NCBI GenBank assembly: GCA_016235555.1
Contig: JACRKC010000020.1
Location: 1 to 64,000, forward strand
DNA: 64,000 nt
Source: Verrucomicrobiota bacterium
GTDB taxonomy: Bacteria; Verrucomicrobiota; Verrucomicrobiia; Opitutales; Opitutaceae
Direction: 5' to 3'
The position numbers and the translations under genes were made by a program. Of this stretch, positions 27,404 through 38,332 are shown one piece after another (the stretch's first letter is position 1; each line of letters begins with the position of its first letter). The notes under the pieces are model-generated. The model searched no databases. It saw only the letters and a program-made list of their open reading frames with translations, and was not told the DNA's origin.

Positions 27404-27434
27404 CTTTTTCCGGCCTCCTCACGTCGGCCGCTAC
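27365..27434. repeat. Palindromic repeat, family B copy 3
   Basis: Left half GTAGCAGCCGAGGTGACGAG, right half inverted GTAGCGGCCGACGTGAGGAG. The stems differ by A/T against G/C pairs. Lies between two minus-strand genes and covers the ATG candidate at 27403. Confidence 0.8.
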
Positions 27435-27461
27435 GCTCGACCGCCGCTGCCGCATCTAGCC

Positions 27462-28202
27462 TCACGGCATCGTGATCTTCAGCGCACTGCCTTCGATCGA
27501 CACATCCGCCACTTTGGGCCAGACACTCGCGATATCTTCCGGCACCGCCTTCGCCGTCAGGAATTTTTTCGCCAGGACCCCGGCGGCAAACGGCACCCGA
27601 TTCAACGGGCAGCACCCGACCGACATCGCGTCCGGCTCAAAGGCGAAACCGCCGTCCTTCTTCACAAATCTGCCCGTCGCGGTGACCATGACGCGCGGAT
27701 CGAGGCCGAGCAGGTTGAACGTCACCGGCACGATCAATTGCACCACACCATCGCGGATGCGCAGGTTGGGCGGCCAGGGCGCGACGATATCGTCGGACGA
27801 CGGCGTGCCCGCCGGCGCGGCGGCGGCCGGAGCCGGGGCTTTGGTGGCCGGCGCTTTTTCTCCGGCTTTCGGCTTCGCGCCGGCCGGCGGCGCGCCTGAG
27901 GCGGGGAGCGCGGGTAACAGGGAGTTGAGTTCGTCTTCCGTGACGGTGACCGATTGCCCGCTGACGAACGCCTTGCGCTTCGCCGCGGCCTGCCTGGCCT
28001 TCGCGGTGTCGCGTCCACCCTCGACCACATAGGTGACCCCCTTGGCGGGCTCCTTGGGCGTTTCCTTGACCACCGCGACCGGACGGAAAACGAGCGCGAG
28101 TGCACCGAGCACCGCGCCAAGGGCGACGCTCAACGTCGCACCGAGGATGACTTCGCCCCAGCCCGGTTCGTGGGCCGTTTTGTCCATTTTCTTCGTGGCC
28201 AT
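27462..28202 (-). CDS. Hypothetical membrane-anchored protein
   Basis: 246 residues from ATG 28202. One N-terminal membrane helix (VILGATLSVALGAVLGALALVF) after a short charged cytoplasmic head, then a Lys/Ala/Pro-rich linker near residues 95-130, and a C-terminal domain with LRIRDGVVQLIVPVTFNLLG, MVTATGRFV and ADVSIEGSALKITMP. The extracytoplasmic beta-rich domain resembles lipid- or ligand-binding folds only in general character. It is 8 bp from the FmdB-like gene, so probably co-transcribed. Family not recognised. Confidence 0.75.
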   Translation of the reverse strand: MATKKMDKTAHEPGWGEVILGATLSVALGAVLGALALVFRPVAVVKETPKEPAKGVTYVVEGGRDTAKARQAAAKRKAFVSGQSVTVTEDELNSLLPALPASGAPPAGAKPKAGEKAPATKAPAPAAAAPAGTPSSDDIVAPWPPNLRIRDGVVQLIVPVTFNLLGLDPRVMVTATGRFVKKDGGFAFEPDAMSVGCCPLNRVPFAAGVLAKKFLTAKAVPEDIASVWPKVADVSIEGSALKITMP

Positions 28203-28210
28203 GGTGTCTG

Positions 28211-28516
28211 TTATTTCTTGGTGGCGGTCGCCGCAGCGGAAGCCGCGGGCTTGCTGTCGCCGCCCGAGGACGCCGGCTTCGAGTCGGAGGATTTCGACTC
28301 GCCGCCGCCGTCCTTCTTGGCGCCGCCCTTGTTGTTTTTGTAATCGGTGATGTAGAAACCTGAACCCTTGAAAATCAGTCCCGCGCCGCCACCCACGAGG
28401 CGTTTGAGCCCGGCTTTCTTGCACGCCGGGCATTTCTTGAGCGGTTCGTCGCGCATCGACTGGAACTGCTCGAACTCATGTCCGCATTTCGAACAAACAT
28501 ACTCGTAAGTGGGCAT
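28211..28516 (-). CDS. FmdB-type zinc ribbon protein
   Basis: 101 residues from ATG 28516: MPTYEYVCSKCGHEFEQFQS then KKCPACKKAG gives the CxxC...CxxC ribbon of FmdB putative regulatory proteins, with GLIFKGSGFYITDYKN as the usual following segment. The tail is a low-complexity Lys/Ser/Ala/Gly run. The family's role is not defined; regulation of C1 genes was proposed for the founder. First gene of a minus-strand pair and divergent from ispA. Confidence 0.9.
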   Translation of the reverse strand: MPTYEYVCSKCGHEFEQFQSMRDEPLKKCPACKKAGLKRLVGGGAGLIFKGSGFYITDYKNNKGGAKKDGGGESKSSDSKPASSGGDSKPAASAAATATKK

Positions 28517-28637
28517 AGTGAGAACGCCGAGGGTATGGGCACACGGCCCGTGGTTGGCGAGTGCAGAAAAAGGTTCGCCGCCTGCCGCCCTCCCTCCACG
28601 GTGTCGGAACCCACCCTGCAACCGCGACTCCGCCGTG

Positions 28638-29516
28638 ATGGATTTTACCGCCGAACTCAAACGCCACGTTGCCCGCGTCGAGCAGGGCCTCGACCGCTAC
28701 TTGCCCCGCGCCGACACCCGGCCGGCCCGGCTCCACACCGCGATGCGCTACTCCCTCGAAGCCGGCGGCAAGCGCCTGCGCCCCGTGCTCACGCTGGCCG
28801 CCGCGGAGTTGTTCGGCGTCACCGACGATTCCGCACTGCCGGCCGCCGTCGCCATCGAGTGCATCCACACCTATTCCCTGATCCACGACGATCTCCCGTG
28901 CATGGACAACGACGACCTGCGCCGCGGCCGCCCCACCGCGCACAAGCAGTTCGACGAAGCCACCGCGCTGCTCGCCGGCGACGCGCTGCTGACGCACGCG
29001 TTCGTAATCCTCGGGGAGCACTACGCCGGCCAACTCGCCGCGTCGCTCGTGCGCGAACTCGCCGACGCCGCCGGCAGCCGCCGCCTGATCGGCGGCCAGA
29101 TGGAAGACCTGCTTGCGGAAAAAAAATCTGACGCCACACCGGCCGAGCTCGAATTCATCCACCTCAACAAGACCGCCGCGATGATCGAAGCCTCGCTCGT
29201 GCTGGGCGGATTGGTCGCCGGCGCGAGCGATGATCAAATTGCCACGCTCCGTCGCGCCGGCCGCCACCTCGGCCTGGCCTTTCAAATCATCGACGACATC
29301 CTCGACGCCACCGCCGACACCGCGACCCTCGGCAAAACCGCGGGCAAGGATGCGAAGGCCGACAAGACCACGTTTGTGAAACTGCACGGCCTGGAAAAAT
29401 CCAGAAACCTGGCGGCGATGCACACCGCGTCCGCACTGCAAGAGCTGAAAAATATCGGGAAGAACTGCGAATTTCTTCTACAACTCGGTGAGAACATGGT
29501 GGCCCGCTCGCGCTGA
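28638..29516 (+). CDS. ispA: Polyprenyl (farnesyl/geranylgeranyl) diphosphate synthase
   Basis: 292 residues from ATG 28638. The first Asp-rich motif is [20 protein letters not shown] and the second is [30 protein letters not shown] binds the diphosphate. The spacing with two residues between Asp pairs (DDLPCMD) fits bacterial farnesyl/geranylgeranyl synthases of the IspA type. It condenses isopentenyl diphosphate with allylic diphosphates for quinone and undecaprenol precursors. Chain length cannot be fixed from sequence alone. Confidence 0.93.
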   Translation: MDFTAELKRHVARVEQGLDRYLPRADTRPARLHTAMRYSLEAGGKRLRPVLTLAAAELFGVTDDSALPAAVAIECIHTYSLIHDDLPCMDNDDLRRGRPTAHKQFDEATALLAGDALLTHAFVILGEHYAGQLAASLVRELADAAGSRRLIGGQMEDLLAEKKSDATPAELEFIHLNKTAAMIEASLVLGGLVAGASDDQIATLRRAGRHLGLAFQIIDDILDATADTATLGKTAGKDAKADKTTFVKLHGLEKSRNLAAMHTASALQELKNIGKNCEFLLQLGENMVARSR

Positions 29517-29531
29517 CTCCCGCCCTCCGCC

Positions 29532-29837
29532 ATGAAGGACTGCCTGCTTCCAGGTGTGTTATTCGGTTCACTCGGCGTGCTGCTCTTGGGAGTGGCTCAA
29601 CACGATCGTGTTCTCGCGGTGCTGGGTGTTGCCGGATTCAGTGTCACGTTGGCGTGCGCTTGGACTGTTTCTGTCCATCAAGGCCTGCGAACCGGATTCT
29701 TTCCGCAGCGGTGGGGCCGTCCGACTCCTCGCAGCGAACATCCCATCGCCTTTTGGGTGAGTGTCGTGTTCGCATCGAGTCTCGCGGCGATGGCCTTTTC
29801 CTACGCATGGTGGATCGTCCGGCATCTTATGCATTAG
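29532..29837 (+). CDS. Small membrane protein of unknown function
   Basis: 101 residues with three hydrophobic segments: LLPGVLFGSLGVLLLGVAQ, VLAVLGVAGFSVTLACAW and AFWVSVVFASSLAAMAFSYA. It starts 15 bp after ispA in the same direction and may be co-transcribed. The middle charged loop (HQGLRTGFFPQRWGRPTPRS) is short. No family recognised. Confidence 0.65.
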   Translation: MKDCLLPGVLFGSLGVLLLGVAQHDRVLAVLGVAGFSVTLACAWTVSVHQGLRTGFFPQRWGRPTPRSEHPIAFWVSVVFASSLAAMAFSYAWWIVRHLMH

Positions 29838-29924
29838 CACTGGCTGGTGAGGCCAGATAGCTGCACCACCGGAACAATAGCGGCGACGACCGCCATGCAA
29901 CAATGACGCATCAAGAAACCTGTT

Positions 29925-30173
29925 GTGCCCGCGGCGTCCGATCTCATCCTCGAAACCGTGCGCACTCTTTTTGACCACGCCCGCGTCGATCGGTCCGCGT
30001 TGAGCAAGGCTCCGCTGAGGCGGCAGGGCCACGACTGTGCGCACTGGCTCGCACAATCGCCGCGGAAGCGACTCGAGGCGTTGGAACTGCTCCGCCAGCT
30101 CAACTACGACTATGATCCCGATACCGCGCGACTTTCGCGAGTTCATCGGCCTGCTAAACGCAAAGCGCGTTAG
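29925..30173 (+). CDS. Small partner protein of a nucleotidyltransferase
   Basis: 82 residues from GTG 29925. The core WLAQSPRKRLEALELLRQLN and YDPDTARLSRV has the look of the short helical proteins encoded just before DUF6036-like nucleotidyltransferases (W..sp..RLEA.E.LR...). It overlaps the next gene by 62 bp in another frame; the Lys/Arg-rich last residues may be read past the ancestral end. Possibly the antidote or regulator in a toxin-antitoxin-like pair; that is inference. Confidence 0.6.
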   Translation: MPAASDLILETVRTLFDHARVDRSALSKAPLRRQGHDCAHWLAQSPRKRLEALELLRQLNYDYDPDTARLSRVHRPAKRKAR

Positions 30174-30570
30174 GTATCTCGTCGTGGGCGGCTACGCCGT
30201 CGCGTATCACGGGTATCCCCGCGCCACGGGCGACATCGATATTTTCATCGAGCTGTCACGCCGCAACGCGACCGCCATGGTCGAGGTGTTTGAACGGTTC
30301 GGTTTCACCGGCTTCGATCTCAAGCCGGAGTTTTTCATGGAGAAAGGTGAAGTGGTGCGACTCGGCCGGGAGCCGTTGAAGCTGGAAATCCTCAACGACA
30401 TCTCGGGTGTCACTTTCGACGCGTGTTACCGCCAACGTGTGAAAGCACGCATCGAGGGACTGCGCGTCAACTTCATCGACCTGCCCGAACTCTTGCGCAA
30501 CAAACGCGCGAGCGGCCGCGACAAAGACTTGCTCGATCTCAAACACCTCCCGCGCGTCCGCGGGAGATAG
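30112..30570 (+). CDS. Minimal nucleotidyltransferase-fold protein (DUF6036/MNT-like)
   Basis: 152 residues from ATG 30112. The active-site stretch VVGGYAVAYHGYPRATGDID gives the GG...DxD layout of minimal nucleotidyltransferases, followed by LKLEILNDISGV with the third acidic position and a C-terminal RDKDLLDLKHL. Such proteins occur as AbiEii-like or MNT toxins that transfer nucleotides to RNA or protein. It overlaps a small partner gene, a common TA arrangement. It ends 6 bp from the convergent tpiA stop with no terminator between. Confidence 0.78.
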   Translation: MIPIPRDFREFIGLLNAKRVRYLVVGGYAVAYHGYPRATGDIDIFIELSRRNATAMVEVFERFGFTGFDLKPEFFMEKGEVVRLGREPLKLEILNDISGVTFDACYRQRVKARIEGLRVNFIDLPELLRNKRASGRDKDLLDLKHLPRVRGR

Positions 30571-30576
30571 TTGCGC

Positions 30577-31347
<771 letters not shown>

Positions 31348-31358
31348 GGTGGTGAAAA

Positions 31359-31444
31359 GTAGCGAGTAGCGGGTAGTGAGTAGCGAGTAGATAGACAGCG
31401 GTCGAAAGCGTGATGCTCGCTACCCGCTGCTTACTACTCGCTAC
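31359..31444. repeat. Inverted heptad array between pgk and tpiA
   Basis: Left: GTAGCGA GTAGCGG GTAGTGA GTAGCGA GTAG, a 7-bp repeat of type GTAGYGR. Right, read on the minus strand: GTAGCGA GTAGTAA GCAGCGG GTAGCGA. The two arrays can pair over about 30 nt around a ~20-nt middle part. In the transcript it falls between the pgk stop hairpin and the tpiA start. Confidence 0.85.
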
Positions 31445-31446
31445 TT

Positions 31447-31462
31447 GAGGCCGTCAGGCCTC
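31447..31462 (-). promoter_or_regulatory. Hairpin containing the pgk stop codon
   Basis: GAGGCC-TGAC-GGCCTC on the minus strand; the loop holds the pgk TGA. No U-run follows, so it is not a standard terminator. Same layout at the gap stop codon. Confidence 0.6.
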
Positions 31463-32716
31463 CAGAAACGCCACGCCGGGGAGCACTTTGCCTTCGAGGA
31501 ACTCGAGGCTGGCGCCGCCGCCGGTGGAGCAATGCGTGACCTGGTCGGCCACCTTGAATTTTTTCGCGGCCGTCGCGGTGTCGCCACCGCCGACCACGGT
31601 CGTCGCACCCGCTTCGGTCGCTTTCGCGATCGCGGCGGCCATGGCTTTCGTCGAGCCGGCGAACTTCTCGAATTCGAAGACGCCGCTCGGCCCGTTCCAC
31701 ACGATGGTCTTTGCGCGGCCGATGACCTGCGCGTAGAGTTCGATGGACTTGGGGCCACCATCGAGGCCCATCCAACCGGCGGGAATGCCTTCCTTGTCGG
31801 TCGTGACCTTGGTGTTGGCGTTGGCGTCGAACTTGTCGGCGCAGACGAAGTCGACCGGCAGGGTGATCTTCACGCCCTTGGCCGCGGCCTTCGCGAAGAG
31901 CTCCTTCGCGATCTTCGCGCCCTCGGGATCGTAGAGGCTGTCGCCGATGGTCATGCCTTCGAGTTCCTTCTTGAAGGTGAAGGCCATGCCGCCGCCGATG
32001 ATGATCTCGTTGGCTTTTTCGAGGAGGTTGTTGATCAGCGGAATCTTGTCCGCGATCTTCGCGCCGCCGAGGATGGCGAGCAGCGGACGCTGCGGCGTCT
32101 CAAGGACGGCGGCAAATGCCTTGAGTTCGGCCTCCATCAGGAAACCGGCGGCCTTCTCCTTCAATGCGACGCCGACCATCGAGCTGTGCGCGCGATGGGC
32201 GGTGCCGAAGGCGTCGTTGACGAACACATCGCCGAGCTTGCTCAGGCTGGCGCGGAACGCCGCCTCCTTGGCCGGGTCGGCCTTCAGCTTGGTTTCGGTG
32301 CCGTCGGCGTTTTTGATCTTCACCTTGCCCTCTTCCTCGATGTGGAAGCGGAGGTTCTCCAAGAGCACGACCTCACCGGCCTTGAGCGCGCCGGGAGCGC
32401 AGGCGGCCTCGACGGCGGGACCGACGCAATCATCGAGGAACTTCACGGGCTTCGTGAGGAGCTTGGCGAGTTCGTCGGCGACGGGCTTGAGCGAGAACTT
32501 GGCGATCTTCTGCCCGTCGGGGCGGCCGAGGTGCGACATGAGCACGACCGCGGCGCCTTCGTTCAGCGCGTATTTGATCGTGGGCAGCGCCGCGACGATG
32601 CGCTGGTTGTTCGTGATCGCGCCGGTGACTTTGTCCTGCGGGACATTGAAGTCGACGCGCATGAGGACGCGTTTGCCGGCGAGCTTGAGGTCGCGGATGG
32701 ATAGGAATTTCGGCAT
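31454..32716 (-). CDS. pgk: Phosphoglycerate kinase
   Basis: 420 residues. N-terminal domain: [14 protein letters not shown] and [12 protein letters not shown] for 3-phosphoglycerate; C-terminal domain: [37 protein letters not shown] and [14 protein letters not shown] for the nucleotide. Length is slightly above the bacterial norm. It makes ATP and 3-phosphoglycerate. Flanked on both sides by heptad arrays. Confidence 0.97.
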   Translation of the reverse strand: MPKFLSIRDLKLAGKRVLMRVDFNVPQDKVTGAITNNQRIVAALPTIKYALNEGAAVVLMSHLGRPDGQKIAKFSLKPVADELAKLLTKPVKFLDDCVGPAVEAACAPGALKAGEVVLLENLRFHIEEEGKVKIKNADGTETKLKADPAKEAAFRASLSKLGDVFVNDAFGTAHRAHSSMVGVALKEKAAGFLMEAELKAFAAVLETPQRPLLAILGGAKIADKIPLINNLLEKANEIIIGGGMAFTFKKELEGMTIGDSLYDPEGAKIAKELFAKAAAKGVKITLPVDFVCADKFDANANTKVTTDKEGIPAGWMGLDGGPKSIELYAQVIGRAKTIVWNGPSGVFEFEKFAGSTKAMAAAIAKATEAGATTVVGGGDTATAAKKFKVADQVTHCSTGGGASLEFLEGKVLPGVAFLEA

Positions 32717-32726
32717 GGGAAGAAAA

Positions 32727-32815
32727 GTAGCGAGTAGTGAGTAGCGGGTAGCGAGTAGAAGAAAAAAGCGAGTAGGAGCGGAGGATGCTCGCTACTCGCT
32801 GCTCACTACTCGCTA

Positions 32816-32816
<1 letters not shown>
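32727..32816. repeat. Inverted heptad array between gap and pgk
   Basis: Left: GTAGCGA GTAGTGA GTAGCGG GTAGCGA GTAG; right, on the minus strand: GTAGCGA GTAGTGA GCAGCGA GTAGCGA. Same family and layout as 31359-31444; a further partial unit (GCGAGTAGGAGCGGA) lies in the middle. The array ends directly at the gap stop hairpin. Confidence 0.87.
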
Positions 32817-33911
<1,095 letters not shown>

Positions 33912-34040
33912 CTAGTGGTTGGTTGTTATTTTTCTGATGCCCGCGTGTGAACGCGGACGGTCGAATCAAGAGAGTCGGGAGAACCGTTGCAAGGGTTTTG
34001 GCTGTGCAATCGATGACATAACCTGCGCGCGTGTTGGCGC

Positions 34041-36524
34041 TCACTCCTCGCTGACCCACAACCCGCAGCCGAGCGCCGGCACATAGAGCCCGGACTCGAC
34101 CGGCTCGGTGGCGCCGTGACCTTCGCTGGCGAAAAAGTGTTCGTGGTCCGCGAGTTGGTCCCACGCTCCGGGCACGGTGCCGGAGACGCTCTCGCCCACG
34201 GGGATCACGACGTCGACGACCGAAGGGTTGACGGCGAAAAGCAGGCGCTCGGGACCCTGTGAGAGATCGGCGTTGTAGACCACGGCGAGCGCCGGAGAGC
34301 CGGGGGTGCGGACGAACTGGAAGAAACCTTCGCTCGGCCGCGACCAGTGCCGGATCAGGCGGCCCAGTTCGCTGCGACGGAACGCGATCCAGTCCGCGAA
34401 ATACTGGTGCGTGCCGAGAAAGCGATACAGCCGCCGGTAATCGAGCGCGTTGAGATCGCCGCGCAGGTAGGTGTTGTTGACCCCGTGTTTCGAGCGCAGG
34501 AAATCCTGCCCCGCCGAAATCATCGGAATGCCGACCGACATGAACAGCAGCGCCGCCATCAGATGCGTGCGGCGCCGGTCGTTGGCGGTCGGGGAGAACC
34601 CGTTGTGGTCCGGATTCTCGGTGATCATGTCGATCCAGGTGCGATCGTCGTGCGACTCGGTGTAGTTCACGGTCTGCGCCGGCCACTTGGCGAAATACCA
34701 CGGCGAACCGCGCAGGAAATACTCCATCCGCGCCGGATCGCCCGCGCCCCGCACATAATCGCGCACGAAGTCGCGGTAGCCGTCGTTCCACGACGCCCAA
34801 CCCGTGTCACGCAGCGCGCCCGCGATGTGGCCGCGGAAGCTCCAGGGCTCGGCGATGAGGATCACATCGTGCTTCACGCGCTTGAGCGCAGCTTCGATGT
34901 CGCGGAGCACGTCCACCCCGAGCAGTTCGGCGAGGTCGAAGCGAAACCCGTCCACGCCGTAGGCCTCGATATAGTGGAGGCAACTGTCGATGATCAGCCG
35001 CTTCGCCATCGCGGAGCGCGCCCGCAGATCATTGCCGCAACCACTCCAGTTCGTGAGCTGGCCGCTGGCGTCCTGCTCGAAGTAATAGGTCCGGTCGATC
35101 TGCAGCAGGTGGGCCGGCAGACCGACGTGATTGAACACCACGTCCAGCACCACCGCCATGCCGCGACGATGAAACGCCGCCACGAGTTCCTGCAACTCCC
35201 GCACGCCCGACGCCTGCTCCGGCCCGAGTGCATAGCTGCTCTCGGGCGCGAAGTAGTTGTTGGTCATGTAACCCCAATGGTATTCATCGATGGTCACGTT
35301 ATCGAACTCGTGCAGCGGCTGCAGCTCCACGCAATTCACGCCGAGTTGATGGAGGTGAAATTCCGGGCTCTGCACCCAGTGGCGCAGTCCGGTGAATCCC
35401 CGCCGCTCCGCCTCCGTGGCCTCGCCCGGCGCCAGCGTTGCCAAGTCGCGCACGTGCGCCTCCGCGATGACGAGGTCGTGCCACGCCGGCGTCCGAAATT
35501 CGCGGTGCCCGTTCCCCACCCATTCGCGGTTCAACACGATGCCCGGCCCGTCGCGTCCGACAGTCGCCAGCGCATAGGGATCCAGCACGCGCACCTCCGG
35601 GGAAAACTTTCCCGGGCCGTCGCGCACGCCATCGACCACATACCAGTAGAACCACCCGTGCAGATCGCGCCCCAGGGTGATTTCCCAGACGCCGGCCGCC
35701 CCGTCGGCATCGCCGCGTCGCACCAGCGCGAAACTTTGTGCGCCCGCCTGGGCCGCGAGCTCATGCGCGAGGAACAGCGTGACGCTGCGCGCCCGCGGGG
35801 CGAAGAGCCGGAACACCGTCTGATCCCGGCGCACGAGCGCACCAAGCGGCAGATCGGTTTTCAAATCGTAGAAGAAATTCCCCGGCACCAGCGGCACGCC
35901 CGCACTGAAGGGGGCCTGGGTCGCGCCGGCCGTTTCCGCCCACGAGACGCCCCGCGGTTCCGCCAGGTCGAGCGGCACGGTCAGCGTGAACCGCCACAGG
36001 TGCCAGCCGGTGCGGCGCGGGTCGAGATAGCGGTTGATGTTGCCGTGATTGTCGCGGGAGAGATTGGGCGCATCGCCTGGCGGCACGAGCCACTGGTGTT
36101 CGCCGGTGACAAACTTGAAACGCATGCCCTCGGTCGCGAGAAACCGCGCTGCGTCGCCCGTCCAGATCAGCACCGGCTCCCCATCGAGTTCGGCCGGTTG
36201 CATCCGCCACTCCTCCTGGCCGACGGCGACCTGCCAGTCGTTGAAATCGCCCGCCAGATAAACCGTGTCGCGCGTCGGGTTGACATCACAGCCGTGGGCC
36301 AGCGGCAGCACGAAGGCGATCTCGCCCTGCGCATTCAGATAGTAGCCGAAGGTGCGACCGGCGACAAGTCCTGGCGCTGCCGACAAGGCGCTGGGCGCCA
36401 GGCATTGTTCACCAATGGAAAAATGCGGCACCTCCCTATCGGTCCAATCGCGATCCAGCTCGACGATGCCCGTGGTGAGCGATTCGAGCCAGGCGCGGAC
36501 GATGCGGTGGACGGGTGCAGCCAT
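34041..36524 (-). CDS. GH13 pullulanase/debranching-type enzyme with CBM48-like domain
   Basis: 827 residues from ATG 36524 (a TTG 39 bp upstream is possible). N-terminal region with a carbohydrate-binding-like part (TVYLAGDFNDWQVAVGQEEW), then a second beta domain (FRLFAPRARSVTLFLA), then the GH13 barrel: DVVFNHV (region I), DGFRFDLAELLG (nucleophile Asp), ILIAEPWSF (acid Glu) and NYTESHDDRTW (third Asp). The YHWGYMTNNYFAPESSY stretch corresponds to the YNWGY motif of type I pullulanases. It likely cuts alpha-1,6 bonds in glycogen or pullulan. No signal peptide, so it is probably cytoplasmic. Confidence 0.86.
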   Translation of the reverse strand: MAAPVHRIVRAWLESLTTGIVELDRDWTDREVPHFSIGEQCLAPSALSAAPGLVAGRTFGYYLNAQGEIAFVLPLAHGCDVNPTRDTVYLAGDFNDWQVAVGQEEWRMQPAELDGEPVLIWTGDAARFLATEGMRFKFVTGEHQWLVPPGDAPNLSRDNHGNINRYLDPRRTGWHLWRFTLTVPLDLAEPRGVSWAETAGATQAPFSAGVPLVPGNFFYDLKTDLPLGALVRRDQTVFRLFAPRARSVTLFLAHELAAQAGAQSFALVRRGDADGAAGVWEITLGRDLHGWFYWYVVDGVRDGPGKFSPEVRVLDPYALATVGRDGPGIVLNREWVGNGHREFRTPAWHDLVIAEAHVRDLATLAPGEATEAERRGFTGLRHWVQSPEFHLHQLGVNCVELQPLHEFDNVTIDEYHWGYMTNNYFAPESSYALGPEQASGVRELQELVAAFHRRGMAVVLDVVFNHVGLPAHLLQIDRTYYFEQDASGQLTNWSGCGNDLRARSAMAKRLIIDSCLHYIEAYGVDGFRFDLAELLGVDVLRDIEAALKRVKHDVILIAEPWSFRGHIAGALRDTGWASWNDGYRDFVRDYVRGAGDPARMEYFLRGSPWYFAKWPAQTVNYTESHDDRTWIDMITENPDHNGFSPTANDRRRTHLMAALLFMSVGIPMISAGQDFLRSKHGVNNTYLRGDLNALDYRRLYRFLGTHQYFADWIAFRRSELGRLIRHWSRPSEGFFQFVRTPGSPALAVVYNADLSQGPERLLFAVNPSVVDVVIPVGESVSGTVPGAWDQLADHEHFFASEGHGATEPVESGLYVPALGCGLWVSEE

Positions 36525-36624
36525 GCGAAGGGACAAGCATTTGCCACGCCGCGCGCGCGACAAGCGGGAAACTCGCGGCCGTTACCCATCGGGCGCAGCC
36601 CACTTTCTTGCAGCGAGGCGAAAG

Positions 36625-36702
36625 GTGGGCCGGCCGCTCCGCGGGCGGCCAGGGGCGGGTGAGAACTGAAGTCAACTGGCCGTGCGCGGAGCGCCCGGCC
36701 AC
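36625..36702. repeat. Palindromic repeat, GGCCGG type
   Basis: GTGGGCCGGCCGCTCCGCG on the left and CGCGGAGCGCCCGGCCAC on the right are near-exact inverses; the left part self-pairs as GGCCGC-TCCGCG-GGCGGCC. Weak outer arms (ACTTTCTTGCAGCGAGGCG / CGCGCACGTCGCAGAAAACT) extend it. The rest of the gap 36703-36940 contains an imperfect hairpin (GGGGCGGTTTG...CCGAACCGCCC) but no clear gene. Confidence 0.65.
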
Positions 36703-36940
36703 CCTCTGGCGCGCACGTCGCAGAAAACTGAGATGCGTCCTTACCCATCGCGCAAGATCATGGATCATTCTTCGCTGCGGTTTCGCCACAAGATAGCGGG
36801 GAGTTAATGCGCACTGGTTGACAGTCCATGCGCACACTCGGGACTTTCCACCCGCGGTCCGGGCCAAAAAAATCGGGGCGGTTTGATTTCAGACTGCGAG
36901 CCTGCCGACCCGAACCGCCCGGATCCTCCGGGCCACTCAC

Positions 36941-38284
36941 ATGCAACTGCCGCTCCTCCTCGCAACGGCCGCTGACCCCAGCGGCCAGATTCCGCTTTGG
37001 CTGGTGGCGCCCTTCGCGCTGCTGCTGCTGCTCATCGCCGTGATGCCGCTCACGCCGCCGGGCATAAAACACTTCTGGGATCACTACTATGCCCACACCT
37101 CCGTCGGCCTCGGTCTCGCGGTCGCCGCCTATTATTTCCTTCAGATCGCCGGGGGCGGCGCCGTGGTCGGACACACCCTCGGCGAGTATTTTTCGTTCAT
37201 CTGCCTCATCGGCTCGTTGTTCGTCGTCGCCGGCGGCATCCACCTCAAGGTGAAGGACGAGGCGACGCCCCTCGCCAACGTCACGTTCCTCGCGATCGGG
37301 GCCGTCATCGCCAACATCATCGGCACCACCGGCGCCTCGATGGTGCTGATCCGTCCGTGGATTCGGATGAACAAGATCCGCATCAGCGCCTACCACGTCG
37401 TCTTCTTCATTTTCATCGTCTCCAACGTCGGCGGCGCGCTCACCCCGATCGGCGATCCCCCGCTGTTCCTCGGCTACCTCCGCGGCGTGCCGTTTTTCTG
37501 GCTCATCCAGCACGTCGTGGGGCAATGGCTGTTCACCGTGGCCCTCGTCCTCGCGGCATTTTATGTTTTCGACCGCCGCAGCTACCGGCACGCGCCGAAG
37601 AAAATCCAAGCCGACATCGACCGCCCATCCGAAGGCATCCGCTTCGACGGCGCGATCAACCTCGCGTTTCTCGCCGTCATCATCGGCGCTGTGTTTCTGC
37701 CTGACCGCTACTTCCTGCGCGAACTCGTGATGCTCGCATCCGCCGCCGCGTCCTACTGGCTCACGCCCAAGGTCGTTCACGCGGAGAATCATTTCAGTTT
37801 CGGCCCGATCAAGGAGGTCGCGTTTCTCTTCGCCGGCATCTTCGCCACCATGATGCCCGCCCTCGGCTACATCGACCAGCATGGCCACGAATTCGGCGTG
37901 AAAAAGCCCGTCCAATACTACCTCGCCTCGGGTAGTCTCTCCTCGGTGCTCGACAACGCCCCGACCTACGCGACATTCCTCCGGCTCGCCGAAACCACCG
38001 CGCAGAGCGAACATCCCGCGGACTTCAAGAACGCCAAGGACGAGCCCGCCGTCGTGGCCGTGCTGCGGGCCACGCCGAAGGACGCCGCCCTCATCATCGC
38101 GGTGAGTCTCGGCTCCGTCTTCTTCGGCGCGATGACCTACATCGGCAACGGCCCGAACTTCATGGTCAAATCGATCGCCGACAACGCGGGCGTGCACACG
38201 CCCACCTTCTTCGGCTACGTCTTCAAATACAGCCTGCCCATTCTCTTCCCGATTCTGGCGCTCGGTGGGTGGTTGTTTCTCTGA
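36941..38284 (+). CDS. NhaD-like sodium:proton antiporter
   Basis: 447 residues with about twelve membrane helices, of the ArsB/NhaD ion-transporter superfamily. Typical parts: IANIIGTTGASMVLIRPWIR, VVFFIFIVSNVGGALTPIGD with PPLFLGYLRGVPFFW, SGSLSSVLDNAPTYATFL, and a late NGPNFMVKSIADNAG. NhaD-type proteins exchange Na+ for H+; here it may use or balance the Na+ gradient made by the decarboxylase. Ion specificity is inferred from family. Start at ATG 36941. Confidence 0.85.
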   Translation: MQLPLLLATAADPSGQIPLWLVAPFALLLLLIAVMPLTPPGIKHFWDHYYAHTSVGLGLAVAAYYFLQIAGGGAVVGHTLGEYFSFICLIGSLFVVAGGIHLKVKDEATPLANVTFLAIGAVIANIIGTTGASMVLIRPWIRMNKIRISAYHVVFFIFIVSNVGGALTPIGDPPLFLGYLRGVPFFWLIQHVVGQWLFTVALVLAAFYVFDRRSYRHAPKKIQADIDRPSEGIRFDGAINLAFLAVIIGAVFLPDRYFLRELVMLASAAASYWLTPKVVHAENHFSFGPIKEVAFLFAGIFATMMPALGYIDQHGHEFGVKKPVQYYLASGSLSSVLDNAPTYATFLRLAETTAQSEHPADFKNAKDEPAVVAVLRATPKDAALIIAVSLGSVFFGAMTYIGNGPNFMVKSIADNAGVHTPTFFGYVFKYSLPILFPILALGGWLFL

Positions 38285-38332
38285 GCGGCGTAGGTAGCGG
38301 CGGGCGATCGCTCCGGCAGTTTTTTTCCAGGG

